This document shows positions 10,836 to 23,451 of a DNA stretch of 64,000 bases, in pieces. Position 1 is the stretch's first letter, and each line of letters begins with the position of its first letter. The stretch comes from Saccopteryx bilineata (Eukaryota > Chordata > Mammalia > Chiroptera > Emballonuridae), in contig NC_089491.1 of assembly GCF_036850765.1 (NCBI RefSeq), positions 129,572,266 to 129,636,265 on the forward strand, written 5' to 3'. A program made the translations under genes and the position numbers. The notes below the pieces were generated by a model. That model was not told the origin of the DNA. It made no database searches and saw only the letters and a program-made list of their open reading frames with translations.

Positions 10836-12055
10836 TTAAGAAACCTCAGGCCAATTCATAGAGAGCTATATTAACTTGAAGAATGCAAGATGAAAGGCAG
10901 AGCAGGTGGGAATGAATCAATCCAACCTCCACTCAATACATGAATTGTTTCACACACCTACTTAATAAGTAGTTTGCTGTTACTTGTAGTAACAGCAAAC
11001 ATATTCATTTTTTTACTTATTATATGTGGCAACTTGTTAACACTGGTTTCTCATTTAAACTGCTTTCTAACTGATGAACTCTTTTTAAGCCAATTGTTTT
11101 ACTAAGTTCTTAGACTTAAATGTCTCAAGTAGAATATAAACACTCTGTAAATATTGTCACCTTAACTTTTCACAATTTAATAAAATTATTACTTACTTAT
11201 TATTGATAAGAATACCAAGGTACTATATAGAGGACAAAATTAGTTACCTTTTTCTTTTTTTTCTCTCATAAATTTTTCCATCCAGAATATATATGATATA
11301 TATATATCTCATATATATAAAATATATGATATATATATACATATATATATGTATATATATATATATAAAATCTCTTACTCTTTTTTTCTTTCTAAACCAT
11401 GGTCATTTTTTAAGGCTCAGAGTTCAAATCACTGCAGGCTTGAAAAGTAATGTTATACTACATTAATTCTTCCTTTCTTAGAACTCCTAGAAACCTATAG
11501 TTTGTACTAAACAGCTCAGCACCTGAAAACAATCTTGTATTTCCTAGTTGACTCGTGTGTATTAGTCTGGTTTCTCCAAGAACATAACAAATGTTTTACT
11601 TACTATTGTTTTACTTCATTTGATTATTTTAAAGCATTTTTCAATTTAATGGAAGAATTGACTGAATTTTAGGAAGATTTATTACAAATGATTTTAACTA
11701 GCAATTGGAAAACTGCCCATGGTTCAGTCTCTCATTGTTAAAATACATTTATACATCTATACTTTCCATTTTGTTCTCAGTCAGATATTTGATTTTCCTC
11801 TTGATTGTCAGGGATAAGTTACAAGAGCACACTGTTTTTCTTCTCAGTGTCAAGGAGAGAGTGAGTATTTGTTTCCTATTGCCAAAGAAAACTGATGGTG
11901 TGCAAAGTGAAAAAGAAACACTTTCCTTGTACTAGAAAATGAAATTGACATTAATAATTAATCACAGTATTGTATTTGTGATAACTCCTGGCCACAGAAG
12001 ATATTTTAAATATATTTTTGCAGTTATAATTTCATCTTGCTTCACATCACTAAAA
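10836..12055. other. AT-rich intergenic DNA with AT microsatellite
   Basis: No gene or confident repeat. An (AT)n-type low-complexity stretch covers about 11287-11366. The 76-codon open frame at 11705-11935 has no recognisable motif and is likely chance. Confidence 0.5.
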
Positions 12056-12905
12056 CCCAGAGAAAAGCAAGATATCACCTCACACTATGATTGAAAAAAC
12101 AAAAGATAAACAAGTGTTGGTGAAGATAGGAAGAAACTGGAACACTTTCACACTGCTGGTGGGAATGAAAAACGGCATAGTCACAATGGAACAGTATAGA
12201 GTTTCCTCAAAATAATTAAAATTTTAATTTCCATATAATATAGCCATCTCACTTCTGAGTATTTATCCAAAGCAATTGGTATCAGGATCACAAAATGATT
12301 TCTGCAGTCACTTCATTTCAGTATTATTCACAATAGTTAAACTATAGAAGCAACCTAAGTGCCCATTTCTTTAATGGGTAAAGAAAACATGGTGTATGCA
12401 TGTAATAGGATATTATTTAACTTTAAAAAAGAATAAAATTCTATAATTTGTGACAACATGAATGAGCCTGAAGACATTATTCTAAGGAATATATCAGTCG
12501 CAGAAGGACAATACTGCATGATTTGACTTAGATAAGGTATATAAAATAATCAAACTCAAAGAAATAGAAATTAGAATAGTGATTACCAGGGTTTGGGTGG
12601 AGGAAAAAAATAGAGAGTTGTTTTTAATGGGTTTGAAGTTACAGTTATACAAGATGAGTAAATTCTAGATATTTGCATATAAACAGTGTCTATAGTTACC
12701 AATACAATGGTGTGCCTGTTATAACTTAAGAGGGTAAGTCTCATGCTAAGTGTTCCTAACCTTTTAGAGATGATGGATATATTTATTTCTTTGGTTTTAG
12801 TGATGGTATAAGAGGTGCATGCATATGTCCAAGCTCATCAAAATATATACATTAAATATATGCAATTTTTGTATGTTTGGAATACCTCAATAAAGCTTGA
12901 AAAAG
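12056..12905 (+). mobile_element. Old L1 3'-end fragment
   Basis: The tail of L1 ORF2 is readable in broken frames (GATATCACCTCACACTATG, TTTCACACTGCTGGTGGGAA, GCAGTCACTTCATTTCAGTATTATTC). The L1 3' UTR follows (GGAATATATCAGTCGCAGAA, TGCATGATTTGACTTAGAT, ATTACCAGGGTTTGGGTGG, TATAGTTACCAATACAATGG). It is interrupted by many substitutions and stops, and is an old mammalian L1 subfamily with no coding potential. Confidence 0.8.
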
Positions 12906-14890
12906 GGTGCAGATGAATTTGTTGTTTAGGATTACAGGTATTTATGTTTTTGAATAGAAAAGCAGTAGCACTGGCAGTACTTGAATAATTTATTTCAAAC
13001 ATTAGTGAACAACAGGAATAAGGGGACTGTTAAAGGCACAGTTTTTACTTATGAAAACTAACAATGTTAAATTCTGCTAAAATAAGTCCCTTTAGACTCA
13101 ACAGAAAAGCTTGTAAGTACAGTTGACCCGGTTTCTAAAAATTTGGCTTCAAATAGAAAACACTTTGATAATGTGCAATTCTATTTATATTTTAGACTCA
13201 TAATACTATTTTTATAATTGTAATTGCCATTTAATGTGTTTAGAAACTTCCTGCACATTACCCATCTTGTTTTTGGCATACCAACTAAAATTTAGTTAAA
13301 TAAAAGGATTATTTTTTGTATAAATTATTGTAGCTATCTAATAGATAGGAACTATATTTAAATTCCAATAGTACCCAGCACTCAATGCATTGTGAATATT
13401 AGAGGAAATTCCTATCTAGTAATGGGAAGAATTTCATTGTATTATTCCTAACATGTTTTCTTCTCGCCTCTGTTTGATAGTATCCATATTTAATCTCTGT
13501 ATTTTTCTATGAAAGAAAGAATTTTTATAACATAACATAAGCTTTTAAAATATAAATTGAAAGGATTACATAGATATTACTAAGAGCAAGCATTCTAATA
13601 GACAGATACACTAATGAAAAATCTCTGGATTATAGTCCATTTTCATTTTTTAAATAGCAGACTCGTCTATTTCAATATCCTAATGACAGGTTTATTTTTC
13701 ATATAGCCCATATAGAATTGGATTACTTTAAAAAGCCAAAACATTTTGAAGAAAGATAGTGAGTCAGAGCCTACTCATATATAAGAATATTTGATAATAT
13801 AAATTTCCTTTTCATTATTTTTACTTAAAATTTTTTCTATTTTCTTCTGCATCCTGACTTTTTTTTATAGAAGACTATGAGCATACACTAAAATATTCTT
13901 GAAATATAAAAATTAGATTATATTAATGGGTTTTTCATGGTTTGGAAATAAATAATTCACATTACTAAAGTCTACATCTTATAATTAGAAATTTAATAAC
14001 AAAGAAGAAATTGTCAAATGAGCCCTATTATGACACAAAATGTATGTATTGAATTTATAAAACAACTGGAAGTCCATTGGAAAGTTACACTCCTTTCAGG
14101 CAAATCTCTTTAGTTATACACTATTTAAACTGATAAGAAGCCACACTATTGAATTTGCAAGTAAAAAGCAAGGATGCAGTTCAGACTTGTTTACACATGA
14201 TCAGATTCTCTTCTTATAAAGATGAATACATTCTAGTGGAAGAATATTGCAATTTTTCAATATCAATCTGGTGGAAATTGTAGCACTTTAACTGTACCTA
14301 TGAAACTCTGTAGCTTGTCATCCAGAAATATATTAGTTTCTACAGTCATATAGTGTCTGGATTAATGTTATTCATGTCTTATTGCCATTTACCAAAAAAG
14401 TAAAAAGCTTTAGGAGTGTGACTAATCAATTATTGGGTACTTACTATGTGCAAAGTATCATAATATGTACTGTAAAATATAAAATAAAATGAATTTATAG
14501 GATCTTTATTCTTTAACTGTAGATACTGAGGTAAAAAAAGAAATCTGTACTCATTTATACCCCCAAATCACTCTAATCTAAGAAGACAGCAATAAGAGAG
14601 AAAAGAACTGTACGAAAGCCAACACAGTATATCATATCTAAATAATTATTAGTGTATGAGTGTTTTCACATGTGTCTTCTCTCTTGCCCTTATTAAAGGA
14701 TGATAGACTTGCTAGGTCTCAATGTCCCCAAATAAACACATTCATTACTATTTCTGTTATGATACTGTCATTGACAGAGTGAAATTTTACTTTGCCTTTT
14801 TCTCCACCTCCAAGTCACACATAGGATACCCAATTAAACAAATTAACCACGATTATCTTTCATCTAGGGAGAGAAAATTGACTGTGTTAT
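12906..14890. other. AT-rich intergenic DNA
   Basis: No gene recognised. A possible MIR trace (GGGTACTTACTATGTGCAAA) lies near 14435. Otherwise no confident feature. Confidence 0.45.
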
Positions 14891-14894
14891 AGTC

Positions 14895-15060
14895 CAGTAC
14901 ATTTCAAGTATGGCATTAGGCACTTTATCTATTTTATCTCATTTAATTTGTAAAAACATCCCAGTGAGATACACAATATTACAGATGACAAAATTGAATC
15001 AGGGAAGGAGAATGGCTTAGTAGATTTGTTACACAGATCTTGTTAATAATAGTTAGAACC
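14895..15060 (+). mobile_element. MIR SINE fragment
   Basis: GGCATTAGGCACTTTATC, TTTATCTCATTTAATTTG, ATCCCAGTGAGATACACAAT, TTACAGATGACAAAATTGA and GGAAGGAGAATGGCTTAG follow the MIR core and 3' region in order, strongly diverged. Confidence 0.65.
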
Positions 15061-16250
15061 ATCATCATGCATGTTATTTCCTTATCATATTAGCTGGTCC
15101 GGAGGTCAGCTGTGGATTTCCTTTGTCTGGTTTTCTACTTTTCTGGGCCTGGAGCTATAATACAACTGAGGCTTAGATGTTATCTTTAGGGGTTAATGCT
15201 TAAGCGCTATTCTCCAGCTTTCTTGTTTGTTCCTTCTCTAAGGGGGTTTGAAATCACATGACTAGCTATATGCCAGGGGAAGGTTCAAATTCCATGACCA
15301 GTGATATGAAATCAGGTGGTCTAAACCTTAAGACCATCCAAGGGAGGAAAGGTCACCCTGGGGGTGAGGTCCTTGCTTTCTCAGTTTTGCTTGTTGCTAG
15401 GTACCTGAGGCTTTCTGCCTTTATGACCTTCTATGCCTGGCCTATAGTGCTCACTCTGCTCATGTCTGTCTAACTGCCTACCACATTATCATGCTTTGTT
15501 TAGTCACCACAACTGATTCTGTTACTCTAAAACACTAGCCACAAAGGACAATAGGATTGCAATTATTGCTGTGGGTCAGGTAGGCATAGCCATTAGAATG
15601 AAGGAGGAATTGCTTAAGACTAGAGAATGGTTAGCTGTTCTAGTTAGACTCTTCTGGGAGCAATATATTTATTTATGTACAGAAATTCTCATGTAAGAAG
15701 ACTCATAATCTAATACAAGACAAACACATTTGAATAATGGCCAGTCACAAGTTAAAGAATGCATATCTTACTTCCTCAATAGTTAGCCCTTATCTCCTTT
15801 CCTTAAAGGGAGGAGAAAGGGAATCAGATAGTTTCTCTCTTTTACTTTCCTTATTTTACATTGACAAAATTTCTGTGCTGGTGAAGATGGGGAGTTAATA
15901 ATTCATGCCCAAGTCTATCCCTTAAAACTCTGGTTCACAGTTCTGTGGGTCTAATTTTTGGGCAAGATACACTAAGGATGGATTATCTCTTACCATGTGT
16001 AGAAATCATCAGGGATTGTTCAAATATCAAAATACAGCTGAAGCAGTGAGGAGCCACTGAGCCACTTCAGCCACAGGGTTATAGTACCAAAAGCTCCAGA
16101 ATTAATATTAATATTTTAGGAGGCTTGGAGAACATTTTATTAATTTGGGTTAAGGTGTGCAGAGAAATTGTGAGAATAGTCTCTGTACTGTGTGATTGGC
16201 ATTGTATTGTAAATGCAAAGGGGAGGAAAACATGGATCCCCAGACGTTCC
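15061..16250. other. Intergenic DNA, nothing assigned
   Basis: No gene or RNA seen. The 71-codon frame at 15258-15473 has no recognisable domain and no supporting context. Parts may be old repeats that I cannot name. Confidence 0.4.
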
Positions 16251-16499
16251 ACCACGCCTGTGGGGAAAGGGGTGAATGGCTAGCCAGGTGCAGGAAGAGA
16301 AAAGCCAAAATAAACCTTTTCTTATAGCAATGAGCCATTTGCAGACATTTGTCCCCACAGAAACTACCTCTCCTATGTAAATGCGTGTGGTTAACACGTG
16401 TGACTCCAGAGAAATAGCAGGTAAACACTAGATAATATAGGAAAGCCTTTTAAAGAAACATCTTTCTACCAATGTGTTGATTTGTAAATTTTGTTTTCT

Positions 16500-16790
16500 C
16501 CAAAAGGATGTACGGCTTGCAAATTGAACATGGTCTTATCACGTTAAAGGACATATGACTATAACCAATAGTGGTAAGGGGTTCCTAATTACAATTTTTG
16601 CTTCTGTACTTCCCACTTACAAAACTATAAAAACTAAGTAGAATAAAGGGTCAGCGCGCTCTCCCTCAGATTCCTGTTGGAGTTCCCGCCGCTTGGCCAA
16701 GCTAGACAATAAAGCTTTGGTGTGTAATCGACGGATCTTGTTCGTGTCTTCAATGTTTCCGGTCCCTCCGTATTAGGATTAACAGCAGCC
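16500..16790 (+). mobile_element. Probable solo ERV LTR, R-U5 part
   Basis: A TATA-like CTATAAAAACTAAG (16624), a GC-rich leader CAGATTCCTGTTGGAGTTCC, a polyadenylation signal in GACAATAAAGCTTTGGTGTG (16706) and a following T/G-rich stretch form the TATA-R-AATAAA-U5 plan of a retroviral LTR. I could not fix the TG/CA ends or a target duplication. The U3 may extend left to about 16260. No internal viral sequence is attached. Confidence 0.6.
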
Positions 16791-16959
16791 ATGTGTCTTG
16801 GACTTTCAGTTCTTTTCCATGTCGTGGCTGCTGAGTCTGAAATGATTAGGGAAGCTTTTTCACCTTCATAACATCTAGACTTGGATGGCAGAGCAACTGG
16901 CAGTTAACCAGTATATTAAGTTCCTTTTGTATATTGTCTTCACATGACTATTTTGAAAT

Positions 16960-17391
16960 TTCTCACCAACCAGTTAGTTCTCAACTAACTCACACTTGGA
17001 AAGCTGATGACTATTCTTTTGAGATCCTCCTTCCCACCCTTATAACCCTTTAGGACAGAGCAAGCTCTCTCTTCCAGGAGCATACCCACACCTTTCCCTT
17101 CCACCTCCTCCTTCTCCTCTTCCTCCCCTAATTGTGTATTCCTTGCCCATCTTTTTCTCATAATCTCTAAGGGACCCCACTAGATGAGACTTGCAACCAG
17201 GGGAGCAGTAGGCAGTGGCAGCTTGTCCCAGGCTAATCCCCTGAACCTGTCTCCAGGCCTACTTTTCTCTAATTTTATTTCTGTGTGGCCAATAAATTCT
17301 GCCTTTACTTGCTGCATTTTGCCTCTTAGTTGGATTCTTTCTCTCAAGCAAGACAAGAATCAAGATCTTGTCGCTCCCCTTGTAACAAAAA
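16960..17391 (+). mobile_element. Probable solo LTR of a class I-type ERV
   Basis: CCCTTATAACCCTTTAGGAC, CTAATTTTATTTCTG, CCAATAAATTCTGCCTTTAC (polyadenylation signal), CTGCATTTTGCCTCTTAG and a closing GCTCCCCTTGTAACA match the R-U5 plan of gammaretrovirus-like LTRs. The 5' boundary is not resolved, and no coding region is attached. The 82-codon frame across it is chance. Confidence 0.6.
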
Positions 17392-17404
17392 TGGAAAAAG
17401 TGTT

Positions 17405-17605
17405 CATGAGATGGGGAAGCAGCCTGGTCTAGGTGATTGGAGGTAGACATCCTTGAATTCATACCCAAAAGGTGGTGTGAGCTTTGGGCAAATTTCTAAT
17501 GTAAATCTTCTCATCTGCAGTGAAAGGATAATCTAAATCACGGAAATACTTTAAGGATTAAATAAAATGACCAGAGGAAAGGACTCAGCATATAATAAAG
17601 TAGTT
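17405..17605 (+). mobile_element. MIR SINE copy
   Basis: GGGAAGCAGCCTGGTCTAGG, GACATCCTTGAATTCATACC, GAGCTTTGGGCAAATTTCT, CTTCTCATCTGCAGTGAAAG and TTAAGGATTAAATAAAATGA follow the MIR tRNA-like head, core and 3' end in order. Confidence 0.75.
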
Positions 17606-18196
17606 TAACTGTTCACCAAAATTAGGGGATCAGGGAACATGCAGGCACTCCAGTACTTTCAGTCTTTCCTATAGTGCATTTTCATCAATAAAATTAAAGT
17701 TGGTATTGCATCTCATTTGCAAAATCAGACAACTTTCTTTGACTTGTCATTTGCTTTTGTGATGTTCTTGTTAATAAAAAAAAAGCAAATGCTTCTTTTC
17801 TTTATTGCTTCATATTCATTTTGAAATACCCCCCTAATTTTTGTGAGTGGTATATTTTCCTTCTTTTATCCTTTCAGGCAAAATAAACAATCATTTAGTG
17901 TGGTCTTGCTCTACCTAAGTGAGGGATTCAAAGACACTTTAATGTGTCTGGAGAAAGATGTGTTCTAGGAGTCACTTACCATAATAATTGATATTGTTAA
18001 GTAGATTAGCCAGACCACCTGCAGAACCTTTTTCTGAGGGGATACAGAGTAGTTTGGAGGAATGAGCAGCTACCCTATGTAAGCATAATTCTTTTCTACA
18101 TCCGTATTAAAGCTAGTGTGTATAGCAGGTTATTAGCAAGAGATGTATTTCATCTTCTTCCCTTTTACAAATATGTTTGAATACATATAATAGTAA
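17606..18196. other. Intergenic DNA, nothing recognised
   Basis: No gene, RNA or confident repeat by eye. Confidence 0.4.
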
Positions 18197-18600
18197 AGTG
18201 ACCAACATTTTTATAGTAAAAAGGAGGACAAAAATAAATTGAAGAAAACAATATTGTAAATAAAAGAAACATTTTATTTATTGCAACAATAATATACTAT
18301 AATATGATAAATGCATAATAAAAACATTTGTAATATTTTATATTGTAACTATGCTTACATGCCCATTAATTTTTAATAATAACTGTAAGAAAATAGTACT
18401 CATTTAGATACAAATCGTCATTTCAAATACAAATACGTCACATCACATGCAATGGATCGACTCTGCATTGATCGAATACAAACCTTTACAGATTAGTCTT
18501 CTAATATAAAAAGAAGGATTTGTAGGAGGACACTTTTTGAGGGAGGACAAAACTTACAAAAGAAGGACTGTTCTCCTTAAAAGAGGACGATTGGTCACCT
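18197..18600 (+). mobile_element. DNA transposon remnant with AGGTGACCA inverted ends
   Basis: The left end AGTGACCAAC...AAAAAGGAGGACA is the inverse of the right end GAGGACGATTGGTCACCT. Between them lies AT-rich noncoding sequence. Flanks TAATAGTAA and TAATAATAG suggest a target duplication in AT-rich DNA, but its length cannot be fixed. It is non-autonomous, and I do not assign a superfamily. Confidence 0.6.
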
Positions 18601-18742
18601 TAATAATAGCACTTAGTCTAAGTTATGGGACCTTGTCTTACATTATTATTTTTTTAAGCCATATTTTCCTTTCTTTAAAAAGTATTCTCGCTAAATGATT
18701 TTAGGATCTTAAAATTTATTTCCGTAGATTATAATAAAAACT

Positions 18743-19355
18743 TGTTGGGCAAATGAGTTTGTAAAATTTATATTTTTTGAGTTTGCTCACTTTTATTGTT
18801 AGAAAATGGCGCTGGGCGGCCATGTGTGTGCTTGTTCTCAGAGCAGGGCAGTTGATTGCAAATTGCGGATTGCATTCCTGCTTGGGAGGGGCCATTGTCT
18901 TGCTAATGTTTGCTGGAGGAGAAGTTTTCTGCCAGAAAGTTTTGAAAGGAGAGAGAAGAAGGAGAGAGAAGCCATGTTTGCAGAGTGAGAGCAGAGAGAA
19001 TGCAGAGTGCTAAAAGGGAAGCCATGTTGGTAGAGAAGAAGGTGTGCAGATGGGGAACCACAGGTGAGGGGTTTTTGTGAGCTCCACTGAGACTGGTGGG
19101 GCCTTTGATTCTAGTTGGAACTGAAGACAATTCTCCTGGTTGTGGAACCGAATAATATGCCAATATGCCAGGGCTTTGTGAGCTCTGACTGAAGAAGAAG
19201 GTGTTTTCCCCATGTGTGTTGTTTGTCGGCCAGTGCAAGACTTTAATAAAGGAATGGCCCACAATTTTTGGCTCCACTGTTTCTTTACCATATCCCTGAA
19301 TGCAATGTGAACCTGCATGTGAATGGCCATGATGGCCGTGACTGCTAGCCATACA
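18743..19355 (+). mobile_element. Solo LTR related to the 34-40 kb ERV LTRs
   Basis: It starts TGTTGGGCAAATGAG and ends GCTAGCCATACA. In between it shares GCCATGTTGGTAGAGAAG, GCCTTTGATTCTAGTTGGAA, TTTGTGAGCTCTGACTGAAG, a TTTAATAAAGGAATGGCCCA signal and TTTTTGGCTCCACTGTTTCT, then GAACCTGCATG, with the LTRs at 34657, 36935, 38798, 39145 and 49043. No clear 5-bp duplication is seen (AAACT versus AGAAT). The longest minus-strand frames over it are chance. Confidence 0.75.
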
Positions 19356-19518
19356 AGAATGAAATCTTCTGTTATAGTTAGATCCATTTGGCTGTAAGGG
19401 ACAGATACATTACCTTAACTAATGGAAAATTATTTCAATAATCAATAAGAAAAGCAGGGAGCTGAGGAAATGTGAGAACACTCATAGTGAGTGGGTCATG
19501 GAAAGACTGACACTAGAC

Positions 19519-20044
19519 CAATGGTGGGATTCAGCCAGTTCACACCATTTTGTTAGAACCGATACCTAATTTTTTGTTGAATTCAGTGAATTGGTTGTTA
19601 AAATGACACTTGTAATCAAGGTTCTCTCTAAGGTGGGTGCCTGGGCAGCCACCCAATGTGGAAATCACAAATTTACATTCCTTACTCTTTTTTAATGTTC
19701 ATCTGCACAACAGAGTATTCTAAGTGCCTATAGTAATGTTCATTCCATCCCTGAATGGTGAAACCAATAGGAAGCTAGGATAAAAGCAATTAAGAAACAT
19801 ATGGAAATATCTTAAATAACAGTTTTATTGTTTTTTGTCAGGTATTACCATATTTAATATTTTTTCATTAATATTTTAAAACTCTTATGACATAATCTAG
19901 TTTGTTCACCTCTTTTATTGTTCTTATTTAAGTATTGAATGCATGAAATAATAAACTACCTTTCAGCATGCTGGGGGGGTTTTATACTTAAAATGGTCAT
20001 TAGGGCAGAGAAATGTTTGTTAAATTAATTGAATCCCATCACTG
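19519..20044 (+). mobile_element. Non-autonomous hAT element, GTGGGATTCA family
   Basis: The ends are CAATGGTGGGATTCAGCC and TTGAATCCCATCACTG, imperfect inverted repeats. The 8-bp duplications CACTAGAC (19511-19518) and AACTAGAC (20045-20052) differ at one base. The interior is AT-rich with no transposase. Confidence 0.88.
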
Positions 20045-20173
20045 AACTAGACCCAAAGCTGAGACCTCTGACCAAGCCATATTTTTTTATTCTCCCTTTA
20101 ACTTAGCAATTTTCTGGTACTGTTTCTCTTACCCTTCTACTATTAATGCTTTACCCTCAGCTAGTATCTATAC

Positions 20174-20313
20174 CAGCGGTTCTCAACCTGTGGGTCGTGA
20201 CCCCGGCGGGGGTCGAACGACCAAAACACAGGGGTCACCTAAAGCCATATGACCCCTGTGTTTTGGTCGTTCGACCCCCGCCAGGGTCACGACCCACAGG
20301 TTGAGAACTGCTG
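20174..20313. mobile_element. 140-bp palindromic hAT MITE
   Basis: Two arms of about 64 bp are reverse complements with two mismatches, separated by a 12-bp centre (CCTAAAGCCATA). The ends read CAGCGGTTCTCAACC and GGTTGAGAACTGCTG. The target duplication ATCTATAC is exact at 20166-20173 and 20314-20321. There is no coding capacity. A transcript or single strand would fold into one long hairpin. Confidence 0.95.
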
Positions 20314-20321
20314 ATCTATAC

Positions 20322-20719
20322 ATTCTACTGACTACCAGGCCTATTTCCTTATAATCGCAGATTACTTCTCTCTTCTACCTTTTAGTCTACCTCTAGGCAG
20401 CCTTTCCATTTGGCTGACTGTTTTACTCTCACTTTTAAATTTTAAAGAGCACTAATATGACTGATGTCTCATTGTTACTTTAGAGCTCATCCTGCACAGC
20501 CAGAGCATAGGCCACAGTAGAGTCCTGGGAATGGCTACACTTGGACCATGAGCTGTAGGTTGGAGAGGTGGGCTGAGGCAATTACTATTAAAAGAATTTG
20601 TAGTTATAACTGGCATCACAATTGGCATATTTAATGCAATCTGAGGTCTTTAGGGGTAATCTTATTTATTAACTAGTATATAATTAGATTTTTATTTGTT
20701 AAGATTCTTCTAGCTACTA
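20322..20719. other. Intergenic DNA, nothing recognised
   Basis: No gene, RNA or confident repeat by eye. Confidence 0.4.
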
Positions 20720-20890
20720 CATACACCAGGAAAGCTTTCCTTACCCTCCCATTCCAAGACTAGATTTTTACTAGGTGCTGTCACATTACCTGTCAGGTAG
20801 CCTTATAATTACCTGGGTGTCTCCTTCTTTGGACTATATATTAATTGAGGACAGAGATGATTATATTTACTCCACTATTTGTTTATGTTA
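20720..20890 (+). mobile_element. Probable L2 3'-end fragment
   Basis: AGGAAAGCTTTCCTTACCCTCC, TGTCACATTACCTGTC and ATTAATTGAGGACAGAGATG follow the L2 3' end in order. The copy is short and diverged. Confidence 0.5.
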
Positions 20891-21881
20891 TATTTGTTCC
20901 CATTATATGTGTGCCATATGGAAAGTTTATATATGTGTGTGTATGTATAAACTTTGAATGAGTATGGAAAATAAAATATATTTGATTTGTCACTGTCCAT
21001 AAAGTAACCACCGAGGAGACATCATGATCAATGCAATGTAATGCTATGTTTTAAAAAACTTCAACTTACTACCTGACACAAAAAGTAAGAAACAAAATTA
21101 AACATCATCACTAAGGTATCCTTTATAATCTTTATTGAATGAGTCTAATATAAATGGTTGTTTTTAAATGATTATTTAAAAGTAATTGGCTTTATGTAAC
21201 TCTCTTCTGTATTCTTTCGTATATTCATAACATTTATTCCATTATTTAAAATTGTAGAATATTTTATAATTGGCTCTTCACCAAATTTTGACAAAAAAAT
21301 GTTTCCTCAAGTTGGCATATTTTTTCCCAGTTCAAAAATGTTTCAGTGACATGTTAGGCTAATTTTATTATTCCAGTCCCAAGATTGTCTTTACACTGAC
21401 TAAGTTTTATTGGGGTGTCAAGAATAAGAAAAGATGTCAAACATTTTGCATCTTTCTGTCATTGGGTCATTCATTTATTCAATCATTCGCAAGTTTAGTT
21501 CATACATTTTTTATATATTTAAATGAGCTAATTATTGAGAGAAAAGCTAGAGAAAGTAACACTCTGCCTGGTATCATAGCAAATGTGGAGGCAAAACATG
21601 ACAGTTTTTCTTTAAAATACTCAAGCATTCTTGATATTAATACCCAGGATGCACTGGAACTATTTGTGAAAAACAGAAGTTTCTCCTGCTGCCAAAGGCA
21701 GATATTTGTTGCTTTAGTCTACTCAGGTATTCTCATTTGTGGGAGCTCTCTGCTATGTCTCAAATCTCCAACATGATTATAATATTAATGAAAAGAAACT
21801 GTGCTATTCAGAGTGCTAAAAATAAAGAAATGATACATACCAGAAAATATGAATAATACTTTTATTTCTGTCTAAATTATT
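20891..21881. other. AT-rich intergenic DNA
   Basis: The 104-codon frame at 21462-21776 has no recognisable motif, no conserved-looking context and no neighbouring exon signal that I can defend. I treat it as chance. Nothing else is recognised. Confidence 0.4.
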
Positions 21882-22250
21882 GCCCTGGCTGGTTGGCTCA
21901 GTGATAGAGTGTTGGCCCGGTATGTGGAAGTCCTGGATTCAACTCCCGGCCAGGACACACAAGAGAAGCAACCATCTGCTTCTCCACCCTTCCCCCTCTC
22001 CTTTCTTTCTACCTGTCTCTTCCCTTCCTGCAGCCAAGGCTCCATTGGAGCAAAGTTGGCTTGGTCGCTAAGGATAGCTCCATGGCCTCATCTCAGGCAC
22101 TAGAATGGCTCCAGTTGCAATGGAGCAAGGGCCCCAAATGGGAAGAGCATTGCCCACTGGTGGGCATGCCAGGTGGATCCCGATGGGGCACATTTGGGAG
22201 TCTGTATCTCTGCCTCCCCGCTTCCAATTTCAGGAAAGTACAAAAAAATA
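21882..22250 (+). mobile_element. Ves-type SINE, diverged
   Basis: The head GCCCTGGCTGGTTGGCTCAG, B-box-like GGATTCAACTCCCGG, GCTTCTCCACCCTTCCCCC, CCATTGGAGCAAAGTTGG, GGCACTAGAATGGCTCC and GGTGGATCCCGATGGGGCAC give the full Ves plan. The flanks TAAATTATT (21873) and TAAAATTATT (22254) look like a target duplication. CpG sites have mostly decayed. Confidence 0.93.
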
Positions 22251-22263
22251 AATTAAAATTATT

Positions 22264-22834
22264 AGAATCTATTTCCCTGTTGGAGCTATTAGAAAATAAT
22301 ATCTTACTAACATTACACTAAGTGTTGTCATCCTGATAGTCATGTCATAAATACACAGATACTGCTTTCCTTAAGTGGGAGGGTTTTAATTCCTCTACTG
22401 ATACATAGCCAGGCATTGACATCACTGGGCTGGACTTTCTTAGGGACAGGGGGAAGTAGCTAGCACATAGAAGTGCCAGACTTTGACTACCTTTGCATGT
22501 GTCATTTTCTTACCTTTACTCTTCTTCTCATAATATCCTTCCATCATAGTATTAATAATTATTGAATCGCCATATAGATTAAAAAGGTACTTGTTTGAAG
22601 AATGAAAATTTAGTACCTTACAATCTGTTTCTTAGGTTTGATAACGGCATGTTAAGAATGAGTGTACTGCCTCTTTATAACCAGTGTAATCCTAATCTTG
22701 GCTCTGAGGTCAGTTTTCCCTTGCATCACAATTCCATTGGATGCAGAATTTCAGAAGGATATTACATGGAAAATACCAAGTTTCCTAAAAATGATAGTAA
22801 TCAATAAAAAGGTTACTGGTAATAACATAATAAC
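22264..22834. other. Intergenic DNA, nothing recognised
   Basis: No gene, RNA or confident repeat by eye. Confidence 0.4.
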
Positions 22835-22985
22835 ACAATTTTTATGTACTTAATTGTGTGCTGGCAGATACTGTTCTCAGTGTTTTTTATGAGAAATAAC
22901 TCACGTTTAGATGAGGAAAATAAGGCACAGAACAGATAAGTAACTTGCTTAAATAGGGGAGAGAAGAGGATGAGTGAAGTGAGGA
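22835..22985 (+). mobile_element. MIR SINE fragment
   Basis: TGTGTGCTGGCAGATACTGTT, TTTAGATGAGGAAAATAAGG, CACAGAACAGATAAGTAAC and TTGCTTAAAT follow the MIR core in order. Confidence 0.7.
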
Positions 22986-23451
22986 ACTTAACCCCAATGA
23001 AAAGTGTAACTAATTCAAAATTTCAATAATCAAGGTTAATATTTCATGCAATCGGTTGAAGATAAAAATCAAATTCATAATAAGCAAAGTATCAAAATTT
23101 AAAATAAAGACAAGCTGCTGTTTATTTGCTTCATAATCAGCCTATTTGTGCAAATGGAAGAGTTGTTTCCAATCACCTCACTTTTCCTGAGCACAAGCAG
23201 TTGTTGTGACCCATTGTCCCATGTGCTTATGAGGGTTCACAGAAGTGTATGAATAGACTTGGCAGTTCAGAGATCTCTCTTTATCTACTGTCTATCTACA
23301 CACACACACACACACACACACATAAATATATCTATATGTATATATATATAACTATATAGAAAATGTTGTATTAACTTTCTCTACTTGGTTCAAAATATGG
23401 GAGGTAAGTATATATACAAAGACACATTTATTTTTATCTCATACTCCAGTG
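22986..23451. other. Intergenic DNA with (CA)n run
   Basis: A CA dinucleotide run occupies 23297-23322, followed by a short AT-rich stretch. No gene seen. Confidence 0.6.

Noticed and set aside
18903..19387. Overlapping minus-strand frames of 149 and 125 codons, one with a His-rich start
   Set aside because: They lie wholly in and just beyond the solo LTR at 18743-19355; composition only.
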